Below, in pieces: positions 1-6,666 of a stretch of 10,136 bases of DNA; position 1 is the first letter of the stretch, and every line of letters starts with the position of its first letter. The stretch comes from Opitutia bacterium UBA4654. GTDB taxonomy: Bacteria > Verrucomicrobiota > Verrucomicrobiia > Opitutales > Intestinicryptomonadaceae. The notes beneath the pieces were generated by a model that searched no databases, was not told the origin of the DNA, and saw only the letters and a list, made by a program, of their open reading frames with translations. The stretch spans positions 1 through 10,136 of the forward strand of contig DHMA01000219.1 in assembly GCA_002405555.1 (NCBI GenBank), written 5' to 3'. The position numbers and the translations under genes were made by a program.

Positions 1-903
1 ATCTCGATGTTCCTCGGCGAACAGCTTGCCGACATCATCGACCAAATCGAAGCCGGCGCGGCGAAAAGCTCGAAGAACAGCAACTACCTCAAAGTGGGCG
101 TCGATACCCTGCCCCCGCTCCCGACGGACGCGACGGACAGAAACCGCACAAGCCCCTTCGCTTTCACGGGCAACAAATTCGAATTCCGCGCGGCGGGTTC
201 GTCGCAGTCGTGCGCAAGCCCGAACATCGTGCTGAACACGATTGTCGCCGAAGCTTTCGACGAAATCGCCACAAAGCTCGAAGCTCTGCCGAAGGCCGAC
301 TTCCAGAAGGGTCTGCAAAAGATTCTCCAATCGATTGTCAAGGCGCACAAGCGCGTAATCTTCAACGGCGACGGCTATAAGGAAAATTGGAAGAAGGAAG
401 CCGCAAAACGCGGTCTGCCCAACCTGCCCAATACTCCCGCCGCGCTCGAACCGCTCAAAGACCCGAAGAACATCGAACTTTTCAAGAAGTACGGCGTCTT
501 CAATTCGAGCGAAATGCTCTCGCGCTACGAAGTGTTCATGGAGGAATACAGCAAGAAAGTCCACATCGAAACGGCTCTCGCGCTGAACATCTCCAAGACA
601 ATCATCATGCCCGCCGCGGAAAAATACCTCGGCAAGCTTGCCGAAACGGCGAAAAACGTCGCGGACGCAAAGTTCGGCAAGAACAAGGGCTTGGAAGCCA
701 AGGGCAAACTGATTAACGCTCTCGTAGACAAGCTCGCAAGCGCGAACGACAAGCTCGAAAAGCTGGTTGTGGAAAACGCAGACCCGCTCAAAAAGCTCGC
801 GGCAATGGGCGATGTCCGCACGATTGCGGACAAGCTCGAAGTCGAAGTGGACGACGCGCTCTGGCCGATGCCGAAATATTCGGAGTTGCTTTTCATATAC
901 TAA
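1..903 (+). CDS. glnN: Type III glutamine synthetase, C-terminal part (5' truncated by window edge)
   Basis: This fragment makes glutamine from glutamate, ammonia and ATP in the cytoplasm, so it belongs to nitrogen assimilation. The frame is open from base 1, so the ATG at 7 is almost certainly internal; about 300 residues are visible of a family that is usually about 700. The diagnostic GSIII segment DRNRTSPFAFTGNKFEF is at 136-186 and is followed by Arg; it corresponds to the glutamate/phosphate-binding NR region of other glutamine synthetases. Further GSIII traits are the SRYEVFMEEYSKKVHIE segment in the helical C-terminal region, and the terminal stretch with a conserved-looking DVRTIADKLE helix ending WPMPKYSELLF. 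The stop is TAA, followed 17 nt later by an intrinsic terminator, so the gene ends its transcription unit. No frameshift is seen. The family call is firm; the symbol is the usual one for GSIII. Confidence 0.93.
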   Translation: MSMFLGEQLADIIDQIEAGAAKSSKNSNYLKVGVDTLPPLPTDATDRNRTSPFAFTGNKFEFRAAGSSQSCASPNIVLNTIVAEAFDEIATKLEALPKADFQKGLQKILQSIVKAHKRVIFNGDGYKENWKKEAAKRGLPNLPNTPAALEPLKDPKNIELFKKYGVFNSSEMLSRYEVFMEEYSKKVHIETALALNISKTIIMPAAEKYLGKLAETAKNVADAKFGKNKGLEAKGKLINALVDKLASANDKLEKLVVENADPLKKLAAMGDVRTIADKLEVEVDDALWPMPKYSELLFIY

Positions 904-920
904 TCTCCATCTATCCGCAG

Positions 921-949
921 GGACGCCCGATTTCGGGCGTCCTTTTTTT
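921..949 (+). terminator. Intrinsic terminator of the glutamine synthetase gene
   Basis: A perfect 10-bp inverted repeat, GGACGCCCGA at 921-930 and TCGGGCGTCC at 933-942, is followed by seven T at 943-949. In practice the loop would open to about 6 nt with an 8-bp GC-rich stem. It lies 18 nt after the stop codon and is a textbook Rho-independent terminator for the plus strand. Confidence 0.93.
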
Positions 950-1026
950 GCGCCCCGCGCAAATTCAAGGCGGCGTTTTGCGGCGGCAATCCCACAAACT
1001 CGGCGCACGGTTTTTGTTTTTCAAGC

Positions 1027-1060
1027 TTGCAAAAAACGGAAATATATAAAAACTGGATTT
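1027..1060 (+). promoter_or_regulatory. Possible promoter and weak ribosome binding site of the GH43 gene
   Basis: After the upstream terminator the sequence turns AT-rich. It contains TTGCAA at 1027 and the -10-like TATATAAA at 1043-1050, but their spacing (10-12 bp) is too short for a standard sigma-70 pair, so only the -10-like element is credible. Just before the ATG there is CTGGATTT, with a short GGA as the only Shine-Dalgarno-like element. The assignment is inference from position and composition. Confidence 0.3.
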
Positions 1061-2077
1061 ATGGTAAAACACACATTCGGAATATTGTCGATTTTCTGCG
1101 CACTGTGCGCATGCGCATTCGGCGGAACAAAAACTACGCGCAACCCCGTTATAGGCGGTTGGTACGCCGACCCGCAAATAAGAATCTACAACGGGCAGTA
1201 CTGGATTTACGCAACGTACTCCGACGCCTACGACAAACAGGTTTTTCTCGACTGCTTTTCGTCGCCCGACATGGCAACGTGGACACACCACAAAAACATA
1301 ATCACCGCAGACGAAGTAAAGTGGCTCAAACGCGCCCTCTGGGCGCCCGATTCAATAGAAAAAGACGGCAAATATTTTCTGTTTTTCGCCTGCAACGACG
1401 CAAAGCCCGTCGATAAAAACGGCGGCAACATGGCAAAACGCAAATTCGGAGACCCCGAATACGGCGGAATCGGCGTGGCCGTCGCCGACAAACCCGAAGG
1501 CCCGTACAAAGACCTCATCGGCAAGCCGCTTGTAGACGAATTTTACAACGGAGCGCAGCCAATCGACCAGTATGTTTTCAAATACAAAAATTCATACTAC
1601 ATGACATACGGCGGTTGGGGCAAATGCAATATAGTAAAACTTGCCGACGACTTCAGATCGCTCGACAAGCTGCCCGACGGCTCTATCTACAAAGACATCA
1701 CCCCCGAAGGCTACACGGAAGGCTCGGTGATGTTCGAGCGCAGGGGAAAGTGGTATTTCATGTGGTCGGAAGGCGTGTGGGCGGGCAACAACTACAAGGT
1801 TGCCTACGGCATTGCCGACACGCCGTTCGGGCCGTTCAAAAGGCTCGGCACTGTCTTGGAATCGGAACGCCCGCTCGCGACGGGCGCGGGACACCACAGC
1901 GTTGTAAACATTCCGAACACCGACGACTGGTACATCTGCTACCACCGCCGCCCCATTCCGAACCGCGGCACACACCACCGCGTTGTCTGCATTGACAAAA
2001 TGTTTTTCGACGCCGACGGCAAAATTCTGCCAGTGAAGATGACAGAGCAAGGCATCGAGCCGCGCCCGCTGAAATAG
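1061..2077 (+). CDS. Exported glycoside hydrolase family 43 protein
   Basis: This is a 338-residue five-bladed beta-propeller glycosidase of family GH43, a family of arabinofuranosidases, xylosidases, arabinanases and related enzymes acting on plant polysaccharides. Residues 1 to about 21 form a Sec signal peptide (basic VKH, hydrophobic core, then ACAFG before GTK), so it acts in the periplasm or outside. A lipobox is not convincing. Three acidic residues fit the GH43 triad: D37 in WYADP (general base), D169 in QPIDQYVF (pKa modulator) and E220 in YTEGS (general acid). WAPD (D97) and GAGHHS (H278/H279) are further family marks. The length fits a single catalytic domain with no carbohydrate-binding module. 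The ATG at 1061 is chosen because it starts the signal peptide; the frame extends upstream but shows only coding shadow. No transporter, regulator or second glycosidase is adjacent, so the substrate cannot be stated. The family call is firm. Confidence 0.9.
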   Translation: MVKHTFGILSIFCALCACAFGGTKTTRNPVIGGWYADPQIRIYNGQYWIYATYSDAYDKQVFLDCFSSPDMATWTHHKNIITADEVKWLKRALWAPDSIEKDGKYFLFFACNDAKPVDKNGGNMAKRKFGDPEYGGIGVAVADKPEGPYKDLIGKPLVDEFYNGAQPIDQYVFKYKNSYYMTYGGWGKCNIVKLADDFRSLDKLPDGSIYKDITPEGYTEGSVMFERRGKWYFMWSEGVWAGNNYKVAYGIADTPFGPFKRLGTVLESERPLATGAGHHSVVNIPNTDDWYICYHRRPIPNRGTHHRVVCIDKMFFDADGKILPVKMTEQGIEPRPLK

Positions 2078-2170
2078 CCGCCCGCAGGGCAAAAAGCAAA
2101 CCGCCGCACGCGGGTTAAATGAACGCGGAGTGCGCGAAGCAAAAATCAAAAAATGCGGCGGCGTACAGCA

Positions 2171-2202
2171 AATAAAAACGCCGCGCGTGTTTTGCGCGGC
2201 GT
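2171..2202 (-). terminator. Intrinsic terminator of RNase Y gene, in the convergent gap
   Basis: The 9-bp repeat ACGCCGCGC (2178-2186) and GCGCGGCGT (2194-2202) encloses a 7-nt loop. Read on the minus strand, the hairpin is followed by TTTTATTT (2178 down to 2171), and it begins 31 nt after the RNase Y stop. On the plus strand it lacks a T-run, so it would serve the convergent GH43 transcript poorly. I see no separate good terminator for GH43 in 2078-2232. Confidence 0.85.
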
Positions 2203-2232
2203 CATTGCCTAAAAACCGAATGAAATAGGCGG

Positions 2233-3774
2233 CTAAACTTTGGGTTTTGCAAATTCGGTAAAGCGTTGTTCGCGTATGAGGGTGATTTTTACGGCGAGGG
2301 CGTTGTCAACGGTCTCTTCTATCTTTCTGCGGATTTTGCCCGCAATCTCCTGCGCTTCGACGTCGCTTACGGCGTCGGGCGAAACCACGACGCGCAGTTC
2401 GCGCCCCGCCTGCAAAACGTACGCCCCCGCGACGCCCTCGAATTCAAGCGCGATGCTTTCGAGCGTCTTGATTCGGCGAATATAGCCCTCGGTCGCCTCC
2501 ATTCTCGCCCCCGGGCGCGTAGCCGAAAGGGTGTCCGCCACGCGCAAAATTACCGCGTAGACGCTCGCCGCTCCCGCTTCCCCGTGGTGCGATTCCACCG
2601 CGTTCACAACAGTCTCCGACTCGCCCGAGTGCGCAAGCAATGCCGCCCCCGCCTTTGCGTGCGACAAGTCCGAATCCGACAGAGCCTTGCCGATGTCGTG
2701 GAAAAGCCCGACGCGCTTTGCAATCGAGGTGTCGCAGTTCAATTCCGCCGCGATAAGCGCGCAGAGTTTTGCGGTTTCGACGGAATGCGCAAGGGTATCC
2801 TGATTGAGCGAAAGGTGGAACGAAAGCCTGCCCAAAGTCGCCAAAACGTCGGGGTGCACACGCGCCAAGCCGAGGTCTTCGGCGGCTTTCGAGCCGATGT
2901 CGTAGACGTGCTGCTCCATGTTTTGTTTTGCCGACTCCGCCGCCTGCTCGATTGACGCGGGGTTGATTCTGCCGTCGGCTATCAACGCTTCGAGCGCGAT
3001 TTTTGCGACCTCCCTGCGGACGGGGTTGAACGACGACACCGAGACGCTGTCGGGCGTTTCGTCGATGACGAGCGTCGTTCCCGTCGCCGCCTCGAACGAG
3101 CGGATATTGCGCCCCTCCCTGCCGATGAGCCTGCCTTTCATGGCGTCGTCGGGGATTTTTACGGCGCACGCCTGAACGGACTGCGGAAGCGATGTTGCGA
3201 TGCGCTGCATGGCGTCAACCAAAATGCGCTGCGCGGCGTCGTCCGCGTCTTTTTTCGATTTTTCGAGAACCGCCGAGCGGTAGAGGGCGAGGTCTTCCAC
3301 GCACTTTTTTTCGATTTCGCGCTTGGCGTCGCCGCGAATGTCCTCGATGTCGAGCTTTGCAAGCTGGGCGAGTTTGACGGCGTATTCCTCCGACTTCCTG
3401 CGGTAGTCCTCCTTCATTTTTGCGAAGCGCGTAAATTCGGCGTCGGCGCGTTCGGCGGCGCGTTCGGCGTTTTGTGCGCGGATTTTCGCCTCGGCGAGCT
3501 TTTCGTCCTGCTCGCGCTTGGCGACGCGGGCGAGCGACAGCATGTCCTCGTACTCCGACTTCATCTCGATTTCGCGCTCTTTCAGGAGCATTTCAAGCTC
3601 GTTGCGCTTTTTCTCGTATTTGACAAGTTCGTCGTTTCTGATTGTTTCCGCCTCCGACTCCATTTTGTTGCGGAGCGAATTTACCCGCACCACCAGAATG
3701 ATACACTCGGCAAACAGGCACGCCGCCAAGACGCCGAGGACAATGGAGTTCCAGTCAAATATTTCCAAATTCAT
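2233..3774 (-). CDS. rny: Ribonuclease Y (membrane-anchored endoribonuclease)
   Basis: RNase Y starts bulk mRNA decay by endonucleolytic cleavage and sits on the inner face of the cytoplasmic membrane. The 513-residue length is typical. Domains in order: an N-terminal membrane helix (about 10-30); a long charged coiled coil (about 31-175) rich in Lys, Glu and Ala; a KH RNA-binding domain with GRLIGREGRNIRSFE (214-228); and an HD hydrolase domain with H330, the HD pair H359-D360 in LFHDIGKA, H396-H397 in ESHHGE and D414 in RVADTLSATRPGAR. All metal ligands expected of the family are present. The start ATG at 3774 directly precedes the membrane helix. There is no clear Shine-Dalgarno before it (CTCTATAAAA), so initiation is probably governed by the unstructured A-rich sequence. 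It is a single-gene unit, bounded by the PEP-CTERM terminator upstream and its own terminator downstream. No degradosome partner is adjacent. Confidence 0.95.
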   Translation of the reverse strand: MNLEIFDWNSIVLGVLAACLFAECIILVVRVNSLRNKMESEAETIRNDELVKYEKKRNELEMLLKEREIEMKSEYEDMLSLARVAKREQDEKLAEAKIRAQNAERAAERADAEFTRFAKMKEDYRRKSEEYAVKLAQLAKLDIEDIRGDAKREIEKKCVEDLALYRSAVLEKSKKDADDAAQRILVDAMQRIATSLPQSVQACAVKIPDDAMKGRLIGREGRNIRSFEAATGTTLVIDETPDSVSVSSFNPVRREVAKIALEALIADGRINPASIEQAAESAKQNMEQHVYDIGSKAAEDLGLARVHPDVLATLGRLSFHLSLNQDTLAHSVETAKLCALIAAELNCDTSIAKRVGLFHDIGKALSDSDLSHAKAGAALLAHSGESETVVNAVESHHGEAGAASVYAVILRVADTLSATRPGARMEATEGYIRRIKTLESIALEFEGVAGAYVLQAGRELRVVVSPDAVSDVEAQEIAGKIRRKIEETVDNALAVKITLIREQRFTEFAKPKV

Positions 3775-3835
3775 TTTTATAGAGTGGTGGGCGCGGAAAC
3801 GCCTATGAAAAAATTTCCACTATTAATGTATTATA
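3775..3835 (-). promoter_or_regulatory. Probable RNase Y promoter -10 element and leader
   Basis: On the minus strand a perfect TATAAT occurs at 3835-3830, within an AT-rich stretch just downstream of the previous gene's terminator. A matching -35 at 16-18 bp spacing is not evident. Initiation here would give a leader of about 50 nt. That leader contains a small inverted repeat, TTTCC (3814-3818) with GGAAA (3795-3799), and no Shine-Dalgarno. The promoter is an inference from the -10 match and location. Confidence 0.45.
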
Positions 3836-3868
3836 TTTTGACAAACGCAAGCAGAATGAGTTGCGCGC

Positions 3869-3902
3869 AAAAACAAAAAAGCCCGCAAAAACGCGGGCTT
3901 TT
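3869..3902 (-). terminator. Intrinsic terminator of the PEP-CTERM gene
   Basis: AAAAGCCCGC (3877-3886) and GCGGGCTTTT (3893-3902) form a perfect stem with a 6-nt loop. On the minus strand the T-run continues through TTTTTTGTTTTT down to 3869. It lies 20 nt after the PEP-CTERM stop and separates that transcript from RNase Y. Confidence 0.93.
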
Positions 3903-3922
3903 ACCTTGTGAAAAATTCCGTT

Positions 3923-5017
3923 TTAGCGGCGTCTGCGGTAGAGCGCAAGCGCGAGCGCGATGCCGCCGAAAATCGCCGCCCATTCGGCGGGTTCGGGAAT
4001 GTTGGAAACGATGTTGAGGAATCCGTTCTGGATTTCCCAGTGTTCGTTTTCGCCGCAAAGCGCGTTGCCGTCTTTGTCGTAGGCTACAATCTTCACGCTT
4101 TTTACGACGGAAGTATTGCCGATTTTTGTGATGTTCAAGACATCGCCTACAAGTTCGATATTGCTTGTATCTTCGATTTTGAACGTGTCGTTTACGAAAT
4201 CGTTAAGGATAAGCGATTCCGTTCCGTCGAACGGGTATTTATCTACTTCGTTTACATCGAGCTTCGCGACAGTGAGCAGACCGTGCGTTGCGGACAAGTT
4301 GATTGTAAGCGACGACTTCCCTTGAAACTGGATATTGTTGAGCCTTGTGTTTGTCGTCGCCGAAACGTCGATAATGCCCCTTGTTGTCGAACCGAGAACA
4401 ATAGTGGGCTTTCCGCCGCTTGCCGTCGAAAGAACGTCGTTGCCGCCGATGACAAGCTTCGCATTGTTGCCGCCGAAAACTATTCTTCCGACAGTCGTCT
4501 TGGAACCCGCTTCGAGGTTTATAGTCGCGCCGCCGACAAGTCTCATCGCGCCGTTTTTGAAGTTGAGAACGCCGCCGTCAAACACGTTCAACGTATTGTT
4601 TGCGCCGCTGACTTCAAGGTTGTAGTTGTTGGTGTCGGTGGGAATTTGCGCCGAATCTGTTCCGTACGCGGTTTCAACCGTGCCGTAGATATCTATGCGC
4701 TGGCCTCTCGACGCCGTAGTCCAATTGGGGGTATTACCCGTATAGACGTAGAGCGTGCTGCCCTTATTCACCTGAATTCTGCCGCTGTTCGCGAGAGGGT
4801 CGGTCGTGTTTTTGATTGTGAGAGTGCCCGTTTGCGAGCCGTCTTCCGTGCCGATTTGGAGCAAAACGCCGCTGATAGTAAGCTGGCCTTCGAACACCTG
4901 TTCGCCGACAAACGTCGTACCCTCGGTGATGGGAGTGCTAACTTCGCTAACGGTTGCGGCGGTAGCGGAAACCGCCGCCGCGCCCGCGATAAGAGACATG
5001 AGCAATGCCTTTTTCAT
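3923..5017 (-). CDS. PEP-CTERM sorted, beta-rich surface protein of unknown function
   Basis: This 364-residue exported protein carries a C-terminal sorting signal. Residues 1 to about 20 are a Sec signal peptide (MKKALLMSLIAG, cleavage near SATA/ATV). The last 25 residues are a PEP-CTERM signal: IPEP at 340-343, a hydrophobic helix at about 346-360 and RRRR at 361-364. In known systems an exosortase cuts such tails and delivers the protein to the envelope or extracellular matrix. The body is rich in Thr, Ser, Asn, Gly and Val, with repeating short strand-like segments (LNVFDGGVLNFKNGAMRL, TINLEAGSKTTVGRIVFGG, KLVIGGNDVL). This pattern suggests a parallel beta-helix like autotransporter-associated repeats. 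The only cysteine is near residue 314. No exosortase is in the window, so it must be elsewhere. ATG at 5017 is set by AAAGGAAAG just upstream. The specific function is not recognisable. Confidence 0.87.
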   Translation of the reverse strand: MKKALLMSLIAGAAAVSATAATVSEVSTPITEGTTFVGEQVFEGQLTISGVLLQIGTEDGSQTGTLTIKNTTDPLANSGRIQVNKGSTLYVYTGNTPNWTTASRGQRIDIYGTVETAYGTDSAQIPTDTNNYNLEVSGANNTLNVFDGGVLNFKNGAMRLVGGATINLEAGSKTTVGRIVFGGNNAKLVIGGNDVLSTASGGKPTIVLGSTTRGIIDVSATTNTRLNNIQFQGKSSLTINLSATHGLLTVAKLDVNEVDKYPFDGTESLILNDFVNDTFKIEDTSNIELVGDVLNITKIGNTSVVKSVKIVAYDKDGNALCGENEHWEIQNGFLNIVSNIPEPAEWAAIFGGIALALALYRRRR

Positions 5018-5095
5018 TTCTTTCCTTTGTGTGTATTGTAATATGGGTTAAGATTAATATAATAATAAAAAAAGCGTTGGGGAGTGAATTGTCAA
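5018..5095 (-). promoter_or_regulatory. Promoter, leader and ribosome binding site of the PEP-CTERM gene
   Basis: On the minus strand a perfect -35 TTGACA lies at 5095-5090. It is followed by AT-rich sequence with -10-like hexamers TTTTAT (5070-5065, 19-bp spacing) and TATTAT (5067-5062, 22-bp spacing). Neither spacing is ideal, so the exact -10 is uncertain. The leader ends with AAAGGAAAGAA before the ATG, the best Shine-Dalgarno in the window, which suggests the protein is made in quantity. Confidence 0.5.
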
Positions 5096-5258
5096 CAACA
5101 TTATTGGCGCGAATTTGCAAAATATCCGCAAAATCAAAAATTTCCGCCCTTCCCCCGCTGGCGGGAAGCCCCGCCCCGCTCTATCCGCCATCCTCACACG
5201 CTCCCGCCGTTCCGCGTTTGAACGGGGTTTGCGGCGTTTCATAAGTCGCAACACGCAC
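5096..5258. other. Intergenic stretch with two small inverted repeats, no gene seen
   Basis: Between the PEP-CTERM promoter and the gltX terminator there is no credible gene. A 68-codon minus-strand frame here is Arg-rich, runs into the promoter and has no ribosome binding site. Two short hairpins can be drawn: CTTCCC (5150-5155) with GGGAAG (5164-5169), and CCGTTC (5207-5212) with GAACGG (5220-5225). Neither is followed by a T-run on either strand. Their function is unknown. Confidence 0.35.
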
Positions 5259-5289
5259 AAAAAAAACGGCGCGGGAAAAATCCGCGCCG
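5259..5289 (-). terminator. Intrinsic terminator of the DUF362-nudix-gltX operon
   Basis: CGGCGCGG (5267-5274) and CCGCGCCG (5282-5289) form an 8-bp GC-rich stem with a 7-nt loop. On the minus strand eight T follow (5266 down to 5259). It starts 27 nt after the gltX stop, and it is the only terminator seen on the minus strand between 8285 and this point. Confidence 0.92.
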
Positions 5290-5316
5290 CCCGTAAAAAT
5301 TTCGGAATTGTTTTGC

Positions 5317-6642
5317 CTACGCGCCCTGAGCAAGCTTCGGCTTTGCCGCCTCTATTCTTGCGACAACCTTGTCCCTGCCCAAGATTTCGAGCATCGGGAA
5401 GAGGTCGGGGCCGCCCGCCTGCCCCGTTACGGCGTAGCGGACAATCTGGAAGTATTCGTTCGACTTGCGTCCTGCCTTTTCAGCCATTTCGCAAACGGCG
5501 TTGTAAATGGAGTCGTGGTCGAATTTCTCGAGCTTTTTGAAGAGTTCGAGGGCTTCGTCGAGACGCGCGAGCGGTTCGCCTTTCTTGAAGACCTTTTCGC
5601 GCCCTGCGGCGTCGAAGGGATAGTCTTCGGTAAAGAAGTATTCGACCATCGAGGGCAGACCCTCCATGTTGGCGGCTTTCGGCTGGCAGAGGTCGAAAAC
5701 CTTGCCGATGTATTCTTCGTCCGCGCCCAAATCGACCTTGCTTTCGGTCGCCATTGCGTGGCGGGCAAGTTCGTGGAATTTTGCGGGCGGGAGGGCGCGG
5801 ATATGTTCGGTGTTGAAGTGCGCCATTTTGCGTTCGTCGAAACGCGCGTTGCTCTTGACGATTCCGTGGAAGTCGAACAATTCGATGATTTCGGAAATAT
5901 CCATTATCTCCTTGTCGTTTTTCGGATTCCAGCCGAGCAGGCAGAGATAGTTGCGGACGGCGTCGGGCAGGAAGTTTTTCTGCTGGTATTCCTCGATGAG
6001 TGCGCCCCTGTCGCGCTTGCTCATTTTGCCGTGTCCGTCGGTTTTGAGAATCAGCGGAATGTGCGCGAACTGCGGCATGGGGGCGTCGAACGCCTTGAAA
6101 AGTTCGATGTGTTTGTTGGTGTTCGTAAGGTGGTCCTGACCTCTGATGACGTTTGTGATTTCCATGCAGATGTCGTCAACGACGTTTACGAAGTGGAACA
6201 CGGGAGTTCCGTTAGAGCGGAAAATCGGGAAGTCTTTTTCCTCGGTGCGCTCGACGTCTCCGTAAACGGCGTCGTGAAGCACCTGCGCCTCTCCCGAAAC
6301 CTTGAAGAACACCGCGCCGTCCTTGTCGTACGCGCGGCCTTTTTTGCGGAGGATTTCGAGGTATTCCCTGTAAATGTCGGCGCGCTTGCTCTGGAAGTAC
6401 GGGCCGTAGTTGCCGCCGACGTCCGGACCTTCGTCCCAATCCAGACCGAGCCACTTCATTCCGTCTTTGAGAATGTTGAGGTATTCGACGGAATTGCGCT
6501 CTTCGTCGGTGTCCTCGATTCTCAGCACGAACGTTCCGCCCGTGTGCTTGGCGTACAGCCAGTTAAAGAGCGCGGTGCGCGCGCTGCCGATATGGAAAAA
6601 GCCCGTCGGGCTGGGGGCAAATCTTACTCTTACTTTACTCAT
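5317..6642 (-). CDS. gltX: Glutamyl-tRNA synthetase, short form
   Basis: This class I aminoacyl-tRNA synthetase attaches glutamate to tRNA(Glu) in the cytoplasm. N-terminal RFAPSPTGFFHIGSARTALF (residues 7-26) holds the ATP-binding HIGH-type motif as HIGS. RIEDTDEERN (41-50) and VIRGQDHLTNT (165-175) are typical, and the second ATP motif is KMSKR at 206-210. The C-terminal anticodon-binding part includes FFTEDYPFD and VRYAVTGQAGGPDLF (401-415). At 441 residues it is shorter than the usual 465-490. The shortfall lies right after GRAY (102-105): the chain goes directly to DKDGAVFFKVSG and skips the roughly 35 residues that hold the Cys-rich zinc subdomain in E. coli-type enzymes. All catalytic signatures are intact, so it is probably active. 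It is last in a minus-strand cluster, 24 nt after the nudix stop, with only a weak GAG-type Shine-Dalgarno (AGAGTAAAA). Whether it also charges tRNA(Gln) cannot be told. Confidence 0.95.
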   Translation of the reverse strand: MSKVRVRFAPSPTGFFHIGSARTALFNWLYAKHTGGTFVLRIEDTDEERNSVEYLNILKDGMKWLGLDWDEGPDVGGNYGPYFQSKRADIYREYLEILRKKGRAYDKDGAVFFKVSGEAQVLHDAVYGDVERTEEKDFPIFRSNGTPVFHFVNVVDDICMEITNVIRGQDHLTNTNKHIELFKAFDAPMPQFAHIPLILKTDGHGKMSKRDRGALIEEYQQKNFLPDAVRNYLCLLGWNPKNDKEIMDISEIIELFDFHGIVKSNARFDERKMAHFNTEHIRALPPAKFHELARHAMATESKVDLGADEEYIGKVFDLCQPKAANMEGLPSMVEYFFTEDYPFDAAGREKVFKKGEPLARLDEALELFKKLEKFDHDSIYNAVCEMAEKAGRKSNEYFQIVRYAVTGQAGGPDLFPMLEILGRDKVVARIEAAKPKLAQGA

Positions 6643-6666
6643 TTTTACTCTATTGAAATTTTTGCA

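Noticed and set aside
767..1060. N-terminal extension of the GH43 frame by 98 codons.
   Set aside because: It overlaps the end of glutamine synthetase and its terminator, and would bury the signal peptide. ATG 1061 is the sensible start.
1097..1117. Three copies of the palindrome TGCGCA within 21 bp in the GH43 signal peptide region.
   Set aside because: They encode the Cys/Ala-rich signal peptide and follow from codon choice. The lipoprotein signal peptide shares the 13-mer GATTTTCTGCGCA for the same reason. No sign of a regulatory role.
3908..5041. A 377-codon plus-strand frame opposite the PEP-CTERM gene.
   Set aside because: The minus-strand protein has a signal peptide, a sorting tail, a ribosome binding site and a terminator. 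The plus-strand frame has none and starts inside the terminator region.
5054..5260. A 68-codon minus-strand frame between gltX and the PEP-CTERM gene.
   Set aside because: It is Arg-rich, starts inside the gltX terminator T-run, covers the PEP-CTERM promoter and has no ribosome binding site.
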